DNA of 21,104 bases from assembly GCA_002398365.1 (NCBI GenBank), contig DGYK01000012.1, positions 3,327 to 24,430 on the forward strand. The letters run 5' to 3'. The DNA is from Flammeovirgaceae bacterium UBA5008 (GTDB lineage: Bacteria > Bacteroidota > Bacteroidia > Cytophagales > Cyclobacteriaceae). Within the stretch, counting starts at the first letter, position 1, and the number at the start of each line of letters is the position of its first letter. The notes below the pieces were generated by a model. It was not told the DNA's origin, searched no databases, and worked only from the letters and a program-made list of their open reading frames with translations. A program made the translations under genes and the position numbers. Positions 1-6,986 of this stretch are shown here, piece by piece.

Positions 1-2
1 TT

Positions 3-983
3 CGCGATGCTGAGAGTCTTGAAAAAGCAAAAATGATAACCACGATTGTGTTGGATAAAACCGGAACGATCACCGAAGGAAAACCAACGCTGACGGATAT
101 CTTTTGGTTGGATGAAACGGATATACATCGTTCTATTTTAGTGGGGATGGAGAAGCTGTCGGAACATCCGTTGGCACAGGCCGTAGTCAATTACTTGGGA
201 GAAGTTCCTTCGGTAGTCGTTACCGGATTTGAAAGCATCACCGGAAAAGGAGTGAAGGCGACAGCCGATGGACAGGAGTATTATGTAGGTAGCAAACGTC
301 TCTTAACAGAATCCAACATCACAATTTCAAATGCGCTGTTGGAAAAAGAAAAAGCTTGGTCCCTTTTATCTAAAACAATCATCTGGTTTGCGAATCAAAC
401 GCAGGCGCTGGCAGTAATGGCCATTGCAGATCCGGTCAAAGCCACGTCCGCGCAAGCGATTCAAAGTTTACACGATATGGATCGGGAAGTTATCATGCTC
501 ACAGGCGATCAGGAAGCAACGGCAAAAAACATTGCACAGCAAGTGGGCATCACACAGTATCATGCCGGCTTTCTGCCACATGAAAAAGCAGACTTCATCA
601 AAGAACTGCAACGCAACGGAAAAGTAGTAGCCATGGTAGGTGATGGCATCAACGACAGTGCTGCGTTGGCTCAAGCAGATGTCAGCATCGCAATGGGCAA
701 GGGCAGTGACATTGCCATGGAAGTAGCAAAGATGACCATCATCTCTTCCGATCTTTCAAAAATCCCCATGGCGATACAACTGTCCAAACGTACGGTATCC
801 ACCATCCGGCAAAATTTGTTTTGGGCATTTATTTATAATGTGATTGGTATTCCTGTTGCTGCCGGTATCTTGTATCCGATCAATGGGTTTACCCTTAATC
901 CGATGATTGCAGGAGCAGCGATGGCTCTGAGCAGCGTGAGTGTGGTAAGCAACAGCTTGCGATTGAAGTGGATCAAAATGTAA
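3..983 (+). CDS. copA: Copper-translocating P1B-type ATPase, C-terminal part (5' end outside window)
   Basis: The reading frame is open from the first bases of the window, and the residues before the first ATG (RDAESLEKAK) are the usual lead-in to the phosphorylation site of this family, so this is the 3' part of a longer gene. DKTGT (phosphorylated Asp) comes right at the start, followed by the nucleotide-binding HP motif (EHPLAQ), MLTGD and GDGINDSAAL of the P and hinge regions. The last two membrane helices carry the FIYN and MALSSVSVVSNS signatures that, in this family, mark class IB-1 Cu(I) exporters. The CPC helix and N-terminal metal-binding domains would lie upstream of the window. 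The protein exports copper across the inner membrane using ATP. A small metal-binding protein follows 75 bases downstream, which supports a copper role. Specificity for copper rather than another metal is inferred from the C-terminal helices only. Confidence 0.93.
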   Translation, partial: RDAESLEKAKMITTIVLDKTGTITEGKPTLTDIFWLDETDIHRSILVGMEKLSEHPLAQAVVNYLGEVPSVVVTGFESITGKGVKATADGQEYYVGSKRLLTESNITISNALLEKEKAWSLLSKTIIWFANQTQALAVMAIADPVKATSAQAIQSLHDMDREVIMLTGDQEATAKNIAQQVGITQYHAGFLPHEKADFIKELQRNGKVVAMVGDGINDSAALAQADVSIAMGKGSDIAMEVAKMTIISSDLSKIPMAIQLSKRTVSTIRQNLFWAFIYNVIGIPVAAGILYPINGFTLNPMIAGAAMALSSVSVVSNSLRLKWIKM

Positions 984-1058
984 TTTGCGTGGTAAAGCAA
1001 GAGTAGGAGAGAAGTAAACAATCCAATCAAAAAGACGAATAATTAAAATCATAAAACG

Positions 1059-1313
1059 ATGGAAGATTCAGCAATAACAAAGTCGGCAGCAGAGGCCGGA
1101 GAACGTTTTCAATTCAAGACCAACATCAATTGCAGCGGGTGTGTAGCAAAAGTAACCCCCGCGTTGAATGAGGCATCAGGTATTGTTCATTGGGAAGTGA
1201 ATACAAACAGCAAAGAAAAAATCCTGACCGTTCAATCAGGCGGCATCACCCAGGAACAAGTGATGGAGGTGGTGAAAAAATCCGGGTTTCAAATTACGGC
1301 CATCGGGTCGTAG
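1059..1313 (+). CDS. HMA-domain heavy-metal-binding protein, CopZ-like copper chaperone
   Basis: 84 residues, almost entirely one heavy-metal-associated domain (ferredoxin-like fold) from about residue 16. The metal-binding pair is Cys25 and Cys28 in NCSGCV; the methionine usually found two residues before the first Cys is Asn here. An N-terminal extension of about 15 residues precedes the domain, and there is no signal peptide, so it should be cytosolic. In this family such proteins carry Cu(I) to the ATPase. The gene follows the copper ATPase in the same direction with a 75-base gap, so it is probably co-transcribed. It could also be a general metal-binding stress protein. The HMA assignment is firm and the chaperone role is inferred from the neighbour. 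Confidence 0.85.
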   Translation: MEDSAITKSAAEAGERFQFKTNINCSGCVAKVTPALNEASGIVHWEVNTNSKEKILTVQSGGITQEQVMEVVKKSGFQITAIGS

Positions 1314-1424
1314 CGTGTTAGTGCCATTCTTGGCAAAGTGATTCGCAACATCCAACTGAGATGAAGTGAGTCGTGCTTTACAGCGGATGACAGTAACGTT
1401 ACAGCAGGGAGGATGCAGAAATTG
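1314..1424. other. Intergenic gap between convergent genes with a small hairpin and a 10-bp palindrome
   Basis: This gap separates the end of the HMA gene from the end of the minus-strand secreted-protein gene. It holds a 5-bp hairpin with a 4-base loop (TGCCA/TGGCA, 1322-1335) and the perfect palindrome GTAACGTTAC (1393-1402). Neither is followed by a clear T-run, so neither is a convincing intrinsic terminator. No tRNA or ORF was seen here. Confidence 0.35.
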
Positions 1425-2057
1425 TTAAGGATGTGTATCGGGCTTCAAATTGCCTTTGATCAGCAGATTGTACTCTTCACAGGTTAGGAAGCCTTGCTTA
1501 TGACAATAGCCGCAGGTAGAATAATTGTCGCCAAAATAGCCTTTCTTCACCACCACGGTACTTCCCTTGCACACCGTGCATAACACCTTTCCGGTAGGAC
1601 CACAATCCAGTGTATAGTCCTTCGAAAGCACTTCGGATGCTTGTAAGGCTTCGCGTTCACGTTCTTTCAACAATTCGGCTTCAGCCTTAGCGAGCCATTC
1701 CACAGCTTGTTCCGAAAATTGTCCGGTAGTTCCCTTTAACTGAATGTATTTGTTCAGCCAGTCCACACTCTGTTTGTATTTGCCAATGTGAAAGGAATTC
1801 TTTCCGAAGTGAAAAGTCAGATCGCTGGGCACACTGCGAATGGTGCTCAAAACCACCTTGAACTTTTCATCCGCTTCTTTATAATGTCCTTCTTCCGATA
1901 ACCGAATGGCGGAATCTAATTTCATGGTGATTCTGCGTTGCTTATCGATTTGGCGTTGTTCTTCCATCGCCTTGATTTTATCTTTTTCAGATTGCGCAGT
2001 AGCAGTCAGGCAGCTAATGAAAAGGAGAGCAATGAGTAGGAGTCTTCTTGAATTCAC
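1425..2057 (-). CDS. Secreted protein with TPR-like helices and a DnaJ-like cysteine module, function unknown
   Basis: 210 residues starting at a GTG. The first ~21 residues form a signal peptide ending in TATAQ, so the protein is periplasmic or surface-exposed. A charged helical stretch follows (about 22-60), then a TPR-like region (about 55-125; 'A...F..VL...' and 'A...LNKYIQL' patterns). The C-terminal ~60 residues carry six cysteines, including CTVCKG and CGYCHKQGFLTC, which resemble the CxxCxGxG zinc-binding repeats of DnaJ but with only two CxxC pairs. Whether it binds zinc or forms disulfides outside the cytosol is not known. It lies 17 bases downstream of the ACMSD-like gene on the same strand, so co-transcription is likely, but no functional link is evident. 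I do not recognise a named family. Confidence 0.75.
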   Translation of the reverse strand: MNSRRLLLIALLFISCLTATAQSEKDKIKAMEEQRQIDKQRRITMKLDSAIRLSEEGHYKEADEKFKVVLSTIRSVPSDLTFHFGKNSFHIGKYKQSVDWLNKYIQLKGTTGQFSEQAVEWLAKAEAELLKEREREALQASEVLSKDYTLDCGPTGKVLCTVCKGSTVVVKKGYFGDNYSTCGYCHKQGFLTCEEYNLLIKGNLKPDTHP

Positions 2058-2074
2058 GTTTACGAATTTATTGT

Positions 2075-3082
2075 TTAGATGAAGTCTTTCTTATTTAAGT
2101 TGAGCCATTCCAGCGCAGAATTGCAAAATATGTCTTCTTTTGTCTTCTTCGGCAGGTTCATATCATCAATAAACTTGCCAATTTCTAAGTCGCCCAACGG
2201 AAACGGGTAGTCGGAACCCAGCATCACACGTTTAGAGCCCTGAAGCTTAAGCACATAGTCCAGCATCAGCGGGTCGTGTGTGACACTATCTACCCAAAAT
2301 TGGCCCAGATAGTTCCTCGGATTGATGGGGTTGTCGATTGCCACAAGATCTGGACGGCATTCAAAACCATGCTCAATGCGGCCGATGGTAGGCAGAAAGG
2401 AGCCTCCCGCATGGGCAAACATTACCCGTAATTTTGGCAAGCGATTGAACACACCTCCAAAGATCATTGAGCAAATAGCGCGCGAGGTTTCAGCAGGCAT
2501 GCCTACCAACCAGGGAAGCCAGTAGCGCTGCATCTTCTTTTCGCCCATCATGTTCCAGGGGTGCACCATCACCGCCAGATTCAGTCTTTCGCACGCTTCA
2601 AAGATGGGAAAGAACCTTTCTTCATTCAGGTTTTCGTCATTGATGTTCGAGCCGATCTGCAAGCCTACCAACCCGATCTTCTTAAATCGCTCAAGCTCTT
2701 TGACCGATAGCTCGGCATCCTGCATGGGCACGGTTCCCAATCCAATGTATTGCTTGGGGTATTTGGCAACCAGTTTGCCAATGTGGTCATTCAGAAACTG
2801 CGACAGCGCCAGACAATCTAATGGCTTTGCCCAATAAGAGAACATCACTGGAATGGTGCAGACCACTTGCACTTGCGTGTGAAACTGTTCGTATTCTTCG
2901 ATTCGGATTTGCGGATCCCAGCAGTTGCTTTTGATTTCCCGGAAGAACTGATTCCCCCGCATCATTTTGGCATAGCCTTTTTTGTGATGCTGGAGATAGA
3001 TGAAATCGCCATAGCCAAACTTTTCGCTCCAATTGGGCATCTTTTTGGGCAAAATATGGGTGTGACTGTCGATTTTAAGCAT
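2075..3082 (-). CDS. 2-amino-3-carboxymuconate-6-semialdehyde decarboxylase (ACMSD), amidohydrolase superfamily
   Basis: 335 residues, the normal length for ACMSD. From memory it resembles the animal and Pseudomonas enzymes along its whole length, with shared stretches such as NCWDP, PVMFSYWAKP, YWLPWLVGMPAET and DNPxNPxxYLG. Predicted metal ligands are His7 and His9 (HTH near the N-terminus), His174 (VHPW) and Asp291 (GSDYPF), with His224 (FAHAGG) as the second catalytic histidine. The enzyme decarboxylates 2-amino-3-carboxymuconate semialdehyde in the kynurenine route of tryptophan breakdown, or in 2-nitrobenzoate degradation. It has no signal peptide and should be cytosolic. None of the usual partner genes (3-hydroxyanthranilate dioxygenase, aminomuconate semialdehyde dehydrogenase, kynureninase) is in this window, so the pathway must be completed elsewhere if present. 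The family call is firm. Confidence 0.92.
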   Translation of the reverse strand: MLKIDSHTHILPKKMPNWSEKFGYGDFIYLQHHKKGYAKMMRGNQFFREIKSNCWDPQIRIEEYEQFHTQVQVVCTIPVMFSYWAKPLDCLALSQFLNDHIGKLVAKYPKQYIGLGTVPMQDAELSVKELERFKKIGLVGLQIGSNINDENLNEERFFPIFEACERLNLAVMVHPWNMMGEKKMQRYWLPWLVGMPAETSRAICSMIFGGVFNRLPKLRVMFAHAGGSFLPTIGRIEHGFECRPDLVAIDNPINPRNYLGQFWVDSVTHDPLMLDYVLKLQGSKRVMLGSDYPFPLGDLEIGKFIDDMNLPKKTKEDIFCNSALEWLNLNKKDFI

Positions 3083-3187
3083 TTCCGGCTTTAATAATCC
3101 TGCAATATCAGAGTTTTTGAGTGGTGGAACAAAGAAAGTAAGATGCTATATGTGGCCCTTGAAATACAGAACCAAACCACCTTTTTG

Positions 3188-3199
3188 CTTACATGTAAG
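3188..3199. promoter_or_regulatory. Perfect 12-bp palindrome in a divergent intergenic region, candidate operator
   Basis: CTTACATGTAAG is an exact palindrome in the 161-base gap between the divergently transcribed ACMSD-like gene and the thioredoxin-fold gene. Its position would suit a shared regulator site. No second copy was found by eye, and no regulator gene is adjacent, so the role is speculative. Confidence 0.3.
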
Positions 3200-3243
3200 T
3201 TAGTGGTAAGTAGAATGAGAGAATTCAACCATTTGGCAACTTT

Positions 3244-3882
3244 ATGGTTATTACTTTTGCGATGATGATTCGGACTGCGCTGGTTGGTGTTTTTCTCGTT
3301 TCCGTTTTCGGAGCTATTGCGTACATCTTCTGGAAAGAGGAAGTTCGCTATACGCTGCCTACTCCAATACCTGCCAACTACCGGGCGGTTGCTGTTGGAG
3401 AAACCATTCCCACTTCTGAATTAGGTCTGCCGAACAAAGCACTCTACTTGCATTTTTATAATCCGGATTGTCCGTGTTCACGTTTCAACGCGCAACACAT
3501 TCGTCAGATAATCCGCTCTCATGGAGATAGCATATCTTCTTTTGTGATCGTGCCGTCTGCTCATGACATTCCAGCGGCCAGGAAAGAGTTTGGGGAGGCC
3601 ATGGACTTTCGCGTAGATTCACAAGGCGCCCTGTCCAAGGCGTGTGGTGTTTATTCAACCCCACAAGCCGTAGTAATAGACGAAAAGGGAAAACTGTTTT
3701 ATCGCGGTAACTATAATCGCGCGAGGTATTGTACAGCTCAGGCTACCAACTATGCTGAGTTGGCGTTGGTGAGTTTAATCAATGGTTCCAGTCCGCCTGT
3801 ATTTGATTTGTTCGCTACGCAATCCTATGGATGCTCATTACCCAACTCGAATTCAACCACTGTTTCTTTAATTTATCAATAA
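3244..3882 (+). CDS. Membrane-anchored thioredoxin-fold protein with a CPC motif
   Basis: 212 residues. One hydrophobic helix (about residues 10-30) acts as a signal anchor, placing the rest in the periplasm. A thioredoxin-like domain follows: the strand ALYLHFYNPDCPCS gives Cys76-Pro-Cys78, a one-residue-spaced pair rather than the standard CxxC, and STP at about 138-140 supplies the expected cis-proline before the next strand. Other cysteines are at about 134, 163 (RYC) and 197 (SYGC). A one-residue spacing gives a strained or absent disulfide, so the redox chemistry may differ from that of TlpA. The start at 3244 is the first ATG; 3262 is a possible alternative. The gene lies 45 bases ahead of the split sensor gene. 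Related uncharacterised redoxins in Bacteroidota share the C-terminal SYGCSLP element; this is from memory and not verified. Confidence 0.7.
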   Translation: MVITFAMMIRTALVGVFLVSVFGAIAYIFWKEEVRYTLPTPIPANYRAVAVGETIPTSELGLPNKALYLHFYNPDCPCSRFNAQHIRQIIRSHGDSISSFVIVPSAHDIPAARKEFGEAMDFRVDSQGALSKACGVYSTPQAVVIDEKGKLFYRGNYNRARYCTAQATNYAELALVSLINGSSPPVFDLFATQSYGCSLPNSNSTTVSLIYQ

Positions 3883-3927
3883 CTTCTCGTATTTTAGGAT
3901 TCATTATTCATTTTAATTCCCCAGGCA

Positions 3928-4389
3928 ATGAATAGCACACCTACACAAACCAGTTCAATCCAAATCGATAAGTCGATTGTTTTTAAAGACATCAATTCCA
4001 AGGCCGATCGCTTTATTACAAAGGCACTGCTGATCTATTTTGTGTTTGGCATCGCCATTTCGTTTGTCTATGGCACATTTACCGTTGGTTTAGGAGTAGG
4101 CACACTTTGTCTCGTAGCTTATTTTGGCACCAAAGCCTGGTTGCCCAACAGTAGTTTGTATCAATATGTGCTGGGTGTGGTGTTAGCCATTTTTACTGCC
4201 CAATTTATCTATCAACTGCATGGCATGTTTGAAATGCACTTTTTTGTTTTTGTTGGATCAACCATTCTGATTGCGTATCAAAACTGGCGGTTGCAGTTGC
4301 CATTGATTTTGTTGGTGGTTATTCATCACGGCACCTTTGCCTATCTGTGCAATACGCGGGTAATTCAGAAATCTATTTTACACAGTTAG
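3928..4389 (+). CDS. Membrane sensor protein, N-terminal fragment (frameshifted gene)
   Basis: 153 residues holding about four hydrophobic helices (roughly 30-50, 52-70, 78-97 and 105-140), with a short polar N-terminus. The sequence runs naturally up to HHGTFAYL; the last ~12 residues (from Cys141) look out of frame. The natural continuation, QYAGNSEIYFTQ, is found in the next frame from 4350. Joining CTG (4345-4347) directly to CAA (4350) restores one reading frame, so the two bases TG at 4348-4349, which duplicate the preceding TG, are the simplest lesion. Together the two parts would encode a sensor of about 470 residues. Either the gene is broken in this strain or the read contains a 2-base error. 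Confidence 0.7.
   Translation: MNSTPTQTSSIQIDKSIVFKDINSKADRFITKALLIYFVFGIAISFVYGTFTVGLGVGTLCLVAYFGTKAWLPNSSLYQYVLGVVLAIFTAQFIYQLHGMFEMHFFVFVGSTILIAYQNWRLQLPLILLVVIHHGTFAYLCNTRVIQKSILHS
4345..4352 (+). other. Frameshift site: probable duplicated TG dinucleotide in the sensor gene
   Basis: The sequence ctgtgcaa stands where ctgcaa would keep the membrane domain in one frame (…AYL then QYAGN…). The extra TG at 4348-4349 shifts translation and gives a stop at 4387-4389. No slippery heptamer is visible here, so programmed frameshifting is not supported. Confidence 0.6.
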
Positions 4390-5345
4390 CTTACATGGAT
4401 CTGACCACCTTTTTAATGCACGGTGCATTGGCAGCTATTATTGTGGCGATTTGTGGTTGGTGGGCTTATGAATTTGAACAACGAACGATTAACGAATACC
4501 GCAACACACAGTTGATGGAAAGTCAATTGAAGAGTGTGGCGAAGAACATCACCTTTGCGGAAGAGATTAGCAAAGGAAATCTGGAGTATAAGACCAGCCT
4601 CACCGATAGCTCTGATGAATTAGGGAATGCGTTGCTCAAAATGCAGCAAAGCTTAACAGTGGCTGCTGCGCGTGAGCGCGATGAGAGATTCGTAACACTC
4701 GGTATCAATCAGATCAGTGAAATATTGCGCGCGAACAACTCCAACGTGCAGGTACTAACCGATGAGTTGATTCGTGGCATTGTTAAATACATGGGCTTGA
4801 ACCAAGGCGGTATATTCTTATTAGAAGGAGAAGGCGATGAAGCCTATTTAGAATTGAAGGCCTGTTATGCATTTGAACGCAAGAAGTATTTGAAAAAGCG
4901 GGTAGAGATAGGTGAGGGGTTGATAGGGCAATGTTACTTAGAGCGTGACACCATTTATTTGAAAGATGTTCCGGAAGAATATATCCGTATCACCTCCGGT
5001 TTAGGCGATGCACCACCTTCGAATGTTTTATTGGCACCTATCCAAACGCAAGATGAAATTGTAGGCGTGCTGGAGCTCGCTTCTTTCACCGAATTAGATC
5101 AAACCAAAATTGAATTCGTTAAGAAAATCTGTCAGAGCATTGCTTCGTCCGTAGTTTCTACCCGCATTACAGAGCGCGTACAACGTTTGCTGAAAGATTC
5201 TCAAATGCAAACGGAGCAACTGCGTGCCCAAGAGGAGGAGGTAAGACAAAATATGGAAGAGATGAATGCCACGCAGGAAGAAATGGCGCGGAAAGAGCAA
5301 GAATACATTCAGCGCATCCAGGAGTTGGAAGCTCGTCAGCAATAG
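4347..5345 (+). CDS. Membrane sensor protein, C-terminal fragment: HAMP-like, GAF and coiled coil (frameshifted gene)
   Basis: The fragment can be read from GTG at 4347 or from ATG at 4395, but neither looks like a native start because the sequence continues the membrane domain of the upstream fragment. It begins with the last transmembrane helix (LAAIIVAICGWWAYEF). A HAMP-like signalling segment follows with the GNLEY...DELGNALLKM pattern (about residues 75-110), then a GAF domain (about 125-280, with LELKACYAF, IGEGLIGQCY and LLAPI), and a C-terminal coiled coil of about 55 residues rich in Glu, Gln and Met (QEEEVRQNMEEMNATQEEM). No kinase, cyclase or methyl-accepting domain follows before the stop, so output would be through partner contacts or the coiled coil. 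If translated alone it would still have one membrane anchor plus the sensor domain. Confidence 0.75.
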   Translation: MQYAGNSEIYFTQLAYMDLTTFLMHGALAAIIVAICGWWAYEFEQRTINEYRNTQLMESQLKSVAKNITFAEEISKGNLEYKTSLTDSSDELGNALLKMQQSLTVAAARERDERFVTLGINQISEILRANNSNVQVLTDELIRGIVKYMGLNQGGIFLLEGEGDEAYLELKACYAFERKKYLKKRVEIGEGLIGQCYLERDTIYLKDVPEEYIRITSGLGDAPPSNVLLAPIQTQDEIVGVLELASFTELDQTKIEFVKKICQSIASSVVSTRITERVQRLLKDSQMQTEQLRAQEEEVRQNMEEMNATQEEMARKEQEYIQRIQELEARQQ

Positions 5346-5378
5346 CACAATAAAATCAGATTGGTTATCTTAAGATGA

Positions 5379-5409
5379 AAAGAGAAGAAGTGATTTACTT
5401 CTTCTCTTT
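5379..5409. terminator. Long perfect hairpin between convergent genes, likely bidirectional terminator
   Basis: A 13-bp perfect stem (5379-5391 with 5397-5409) closes a 5-base loop. On the plus strand it lies about 35 bases after the sensor gene stop and is followed by a pyrimidine tract (cttctttttc). It also overlaps the 3' end of the small minus-strand ORF, whose lysine/glutamate codons form part of one arm. It can serve as terminator for both converging transcripts. Confidence 0.7.
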
Positions 5410-5559
5410 CTTCTTTTTCTGAACGATATAATCGATTCCGTAAATGAGGCTGTAAGCAATAATTGCAAACACAATGATGTAGCCAATCGTCATGCTGTTT
5501 TTGCCGACAGCCATACGCCAGTTGGCCCATCCCAACAAAGAGACGAAAGAGTCTACCAT
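5395..5559 (-). CDS. Small single-pass membrane protein of 54 residues, function unknown
   Basis: A short ORF starts with ATG at 5559, overlapping the stop codon region of the Gfo/Idh gene by 7 bases (…GGATGGTAG…), as in translationally coupled genes. The product has a polar N-terminus with two tryptophans (LLGWANWRMAVGK), a hydrophobic segment of about 20 residues (IGYIIVFAIIAYSLIYGI) and a very basic tail (QKKKKEKK). By the positive-inside rule the tail should be cytoplasmic. The stop and the lysine tail lie within the terminator hairpin. The coupling and the clean membrane topology argue that it is a real gene at the end of the oxidoreductase operon. A role as a membrane anchor for the neighbouring exported enzymes is possible but unproven. 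I do not recognise the family. Confidence 0.6.
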   Translation of the reverse strand: MVDSFVSLLGWANWRMAVGKNSMTIGYIIVFAIIAYSLIYGIDYIVQKKKKEKK

Positions 5560-6950
5560 CCTTGGCGGTAATTGCTCCTGACGAAAGCGTTGGCTTCGTC
5601 AAAGTTGGTAATCTTCATGTTCTTGGCATCCCACAGCAACTTCTTTCTGCCAAGATATTTGTTGTCGGTCTTCATCATGTAGCTGCGAATGGCCAGGTTA
5701 CCCATCAGCACGGCTTCCGTAAACGGACCGGCATAATCGAAGGATGAACTCAACTGCATGTTGCCGTAGCCTTTGGTGCAAGCTTCTACCCATTCGGTAT
5801 AGTGCGCATTTTCACCTCCTACAATGCGTGGAATGGTTTGTTTCGGTAAAGTCACTTCTTTCATACGCTTGCTGGGTAAAAGAATAGGAGGACTGTTGTA
5901 GTTACCCATCAGCTTGCCTTTGGTGCCTTCAAAAATATAACCGCCATCCCATGATCCCATTTGCTCATCGGGCAGCAGTTCATCAGGACGTTTGGGCAAC
6001 AAGCCACCGTCCATCCAGGTGAGTTTAATATCACCTTTACCATCTTTGCGGGGAAACTTCAAATGGATAATCGAAGAAGACGGGCAGCTATCGATGTAGT
6101 TCGCTTCTTTGAAAAATCCTTCCCATGCAGTTGTTGTGCTACATTCTACTTCCGATGGATAATCGATCGGCAAAATGCGGAATGCCGCATCCATGATGTG
6201 ACAACCCATGTCGCCCAGTGCGCCCGTTCCGAATGGCCACCAGCCGCGCCAGTTGAACGGCAGGTATGCCGGATTGTAATCAATGTATTTAGCAGGTCCG
6301 AGCCACAGGTTCCAGTCCAATTCACTCGGCACATCAAATTTTCCGGTTGGTGTAGCAATGCCTTGTGGCCACACCGGACGGTTCGTCCACACTTGCACGC
6401 TTGTCACATCGCCAATCAATTTGGCATCCACCCACTCTTTGGCCGTGCGCACGTGATCCGCGGAAGCGTACTGATTGCCCATTTGTGTGACTACTTTGTA
6501 TTTCTTCGCAGCTTCAGTCAGCATTCGTGCTTCGTAGATGTCGTGTGTCAATGGCTTTTGCACATACACATGCTTGCCTCGTTCCATCGCAGCCATCGCA
6601 GCCACCGCATGCGTATGGTCAGCTGTAGAAACAGAAACCGCGTCAATACCACTTGCTTCTTTGTCCAGCATCACCCGAAAATCTTTGTAGTACTTCGCGT
6701 CCGGAAAATTCTCCTTCGACTTCACTGCCATGCGATCATCTACATCGCAGAGAAAAGCAATTTTTGCTTTCGGATGTTTTGCAAATCCAGTCAAGTCGCT
6801 CGTTCCTTTACCACCCACGCCAATGCCCGCAATGTACACGGTGTCGCTGGGAGCAATAAAACCTTTGCCTCCCAATACAAAGCGGGGAAGAATAGTGAAT
6901 GCGGCTGTGCCGACTAATGCTTGCTGAATGAATTTCCTCCGGGTGGTCAT
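5553..6950 (-). CDS. Tat-exported Gfo/Idh/MocA-family oxidoreductase
   Basis: 465 residues. The N-terminus has a twin-arginine signal (TTRRKFIQQ followed by a hydrophobic stretch to about residue 28), which predicts folded export with its cofactor bound. The Rossmann fold shows VYIAGIGVGGKG (about 38-48) and an acidic residue at the end of the second strand (FLCDVDD). The usual EKP motif is QKP here (HVYVQKPL, about 128-134). Family members use NAD(P) to oxidise, reduce or otherwise rework sugars and related compounds; exported Bacteroidota members include glycoside-cleaving enzymes. It follows the GMC/subunit-3 pair on the same strand with a 36-base gap. The long plus-strand ORF opposite it is a shadow. 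The substrate cannot be told from sequence. Confidence 0.9.
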   Translation of the reverse strand: MTTRRKFIQQALVGTAAFTILPRFVLGGKGFIAPSDTVYIAGIGVGGKGTSDLTGFAKHPKAKIAFLCDVDDRMAVKSKENFPDAKYYKDFRVMLDKEASGIDAVSVSTADHTHAVAAMAAMERGKHVYVQKPLTHDIYEARMLTEAAKKYKVVTQMGNQYASADHVRTAKEWVDAKLIGDVTSVQVWTNRPVWPQGIATPTGKFDVPSELDWNLWLGPAKYIDYNPAYLPFNWRGWWPFGTGALGDMGCHIMDAAFRILPIDYPSEVECSTTTAWEGFFKEANYIDSCPSSSIIHLKFPRKDGKGDIKLTWMDGGLLPKRPDELLPDEQMGSWDGGYIFEGTKGKLMGNYNSPPILLPSKRMKEVTLPKQTIPRIVGGENAHYTEWVEACTKGYGNMQLSSSFDYAGPFTEAVLMGNLAIRSYMMKTDNKYLGRKKLLWDAKNMKITNFDEANAFVRSNYRQGW

Positions 6951-6986
6951 AGAATCAAAAGTGGTTTAGGTTAATGATGAAATGAT

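Noticed and set aside
4339..4395. Programmed ribosomal frameshift in the sensor gene
   Set aside because: No slippery heptamer, internal Shine-Dalgarno or downstream hairpin was seen; a simple TG duplication explains the break.
5961..6917. Plus-strand ORF of 318 residues opposite the Gfo/Idh gene
   Set aside because: It is a shadow of a clearly coding minus-strand gene; the translation is rich in His, Arg and Cys with no domain pattern.
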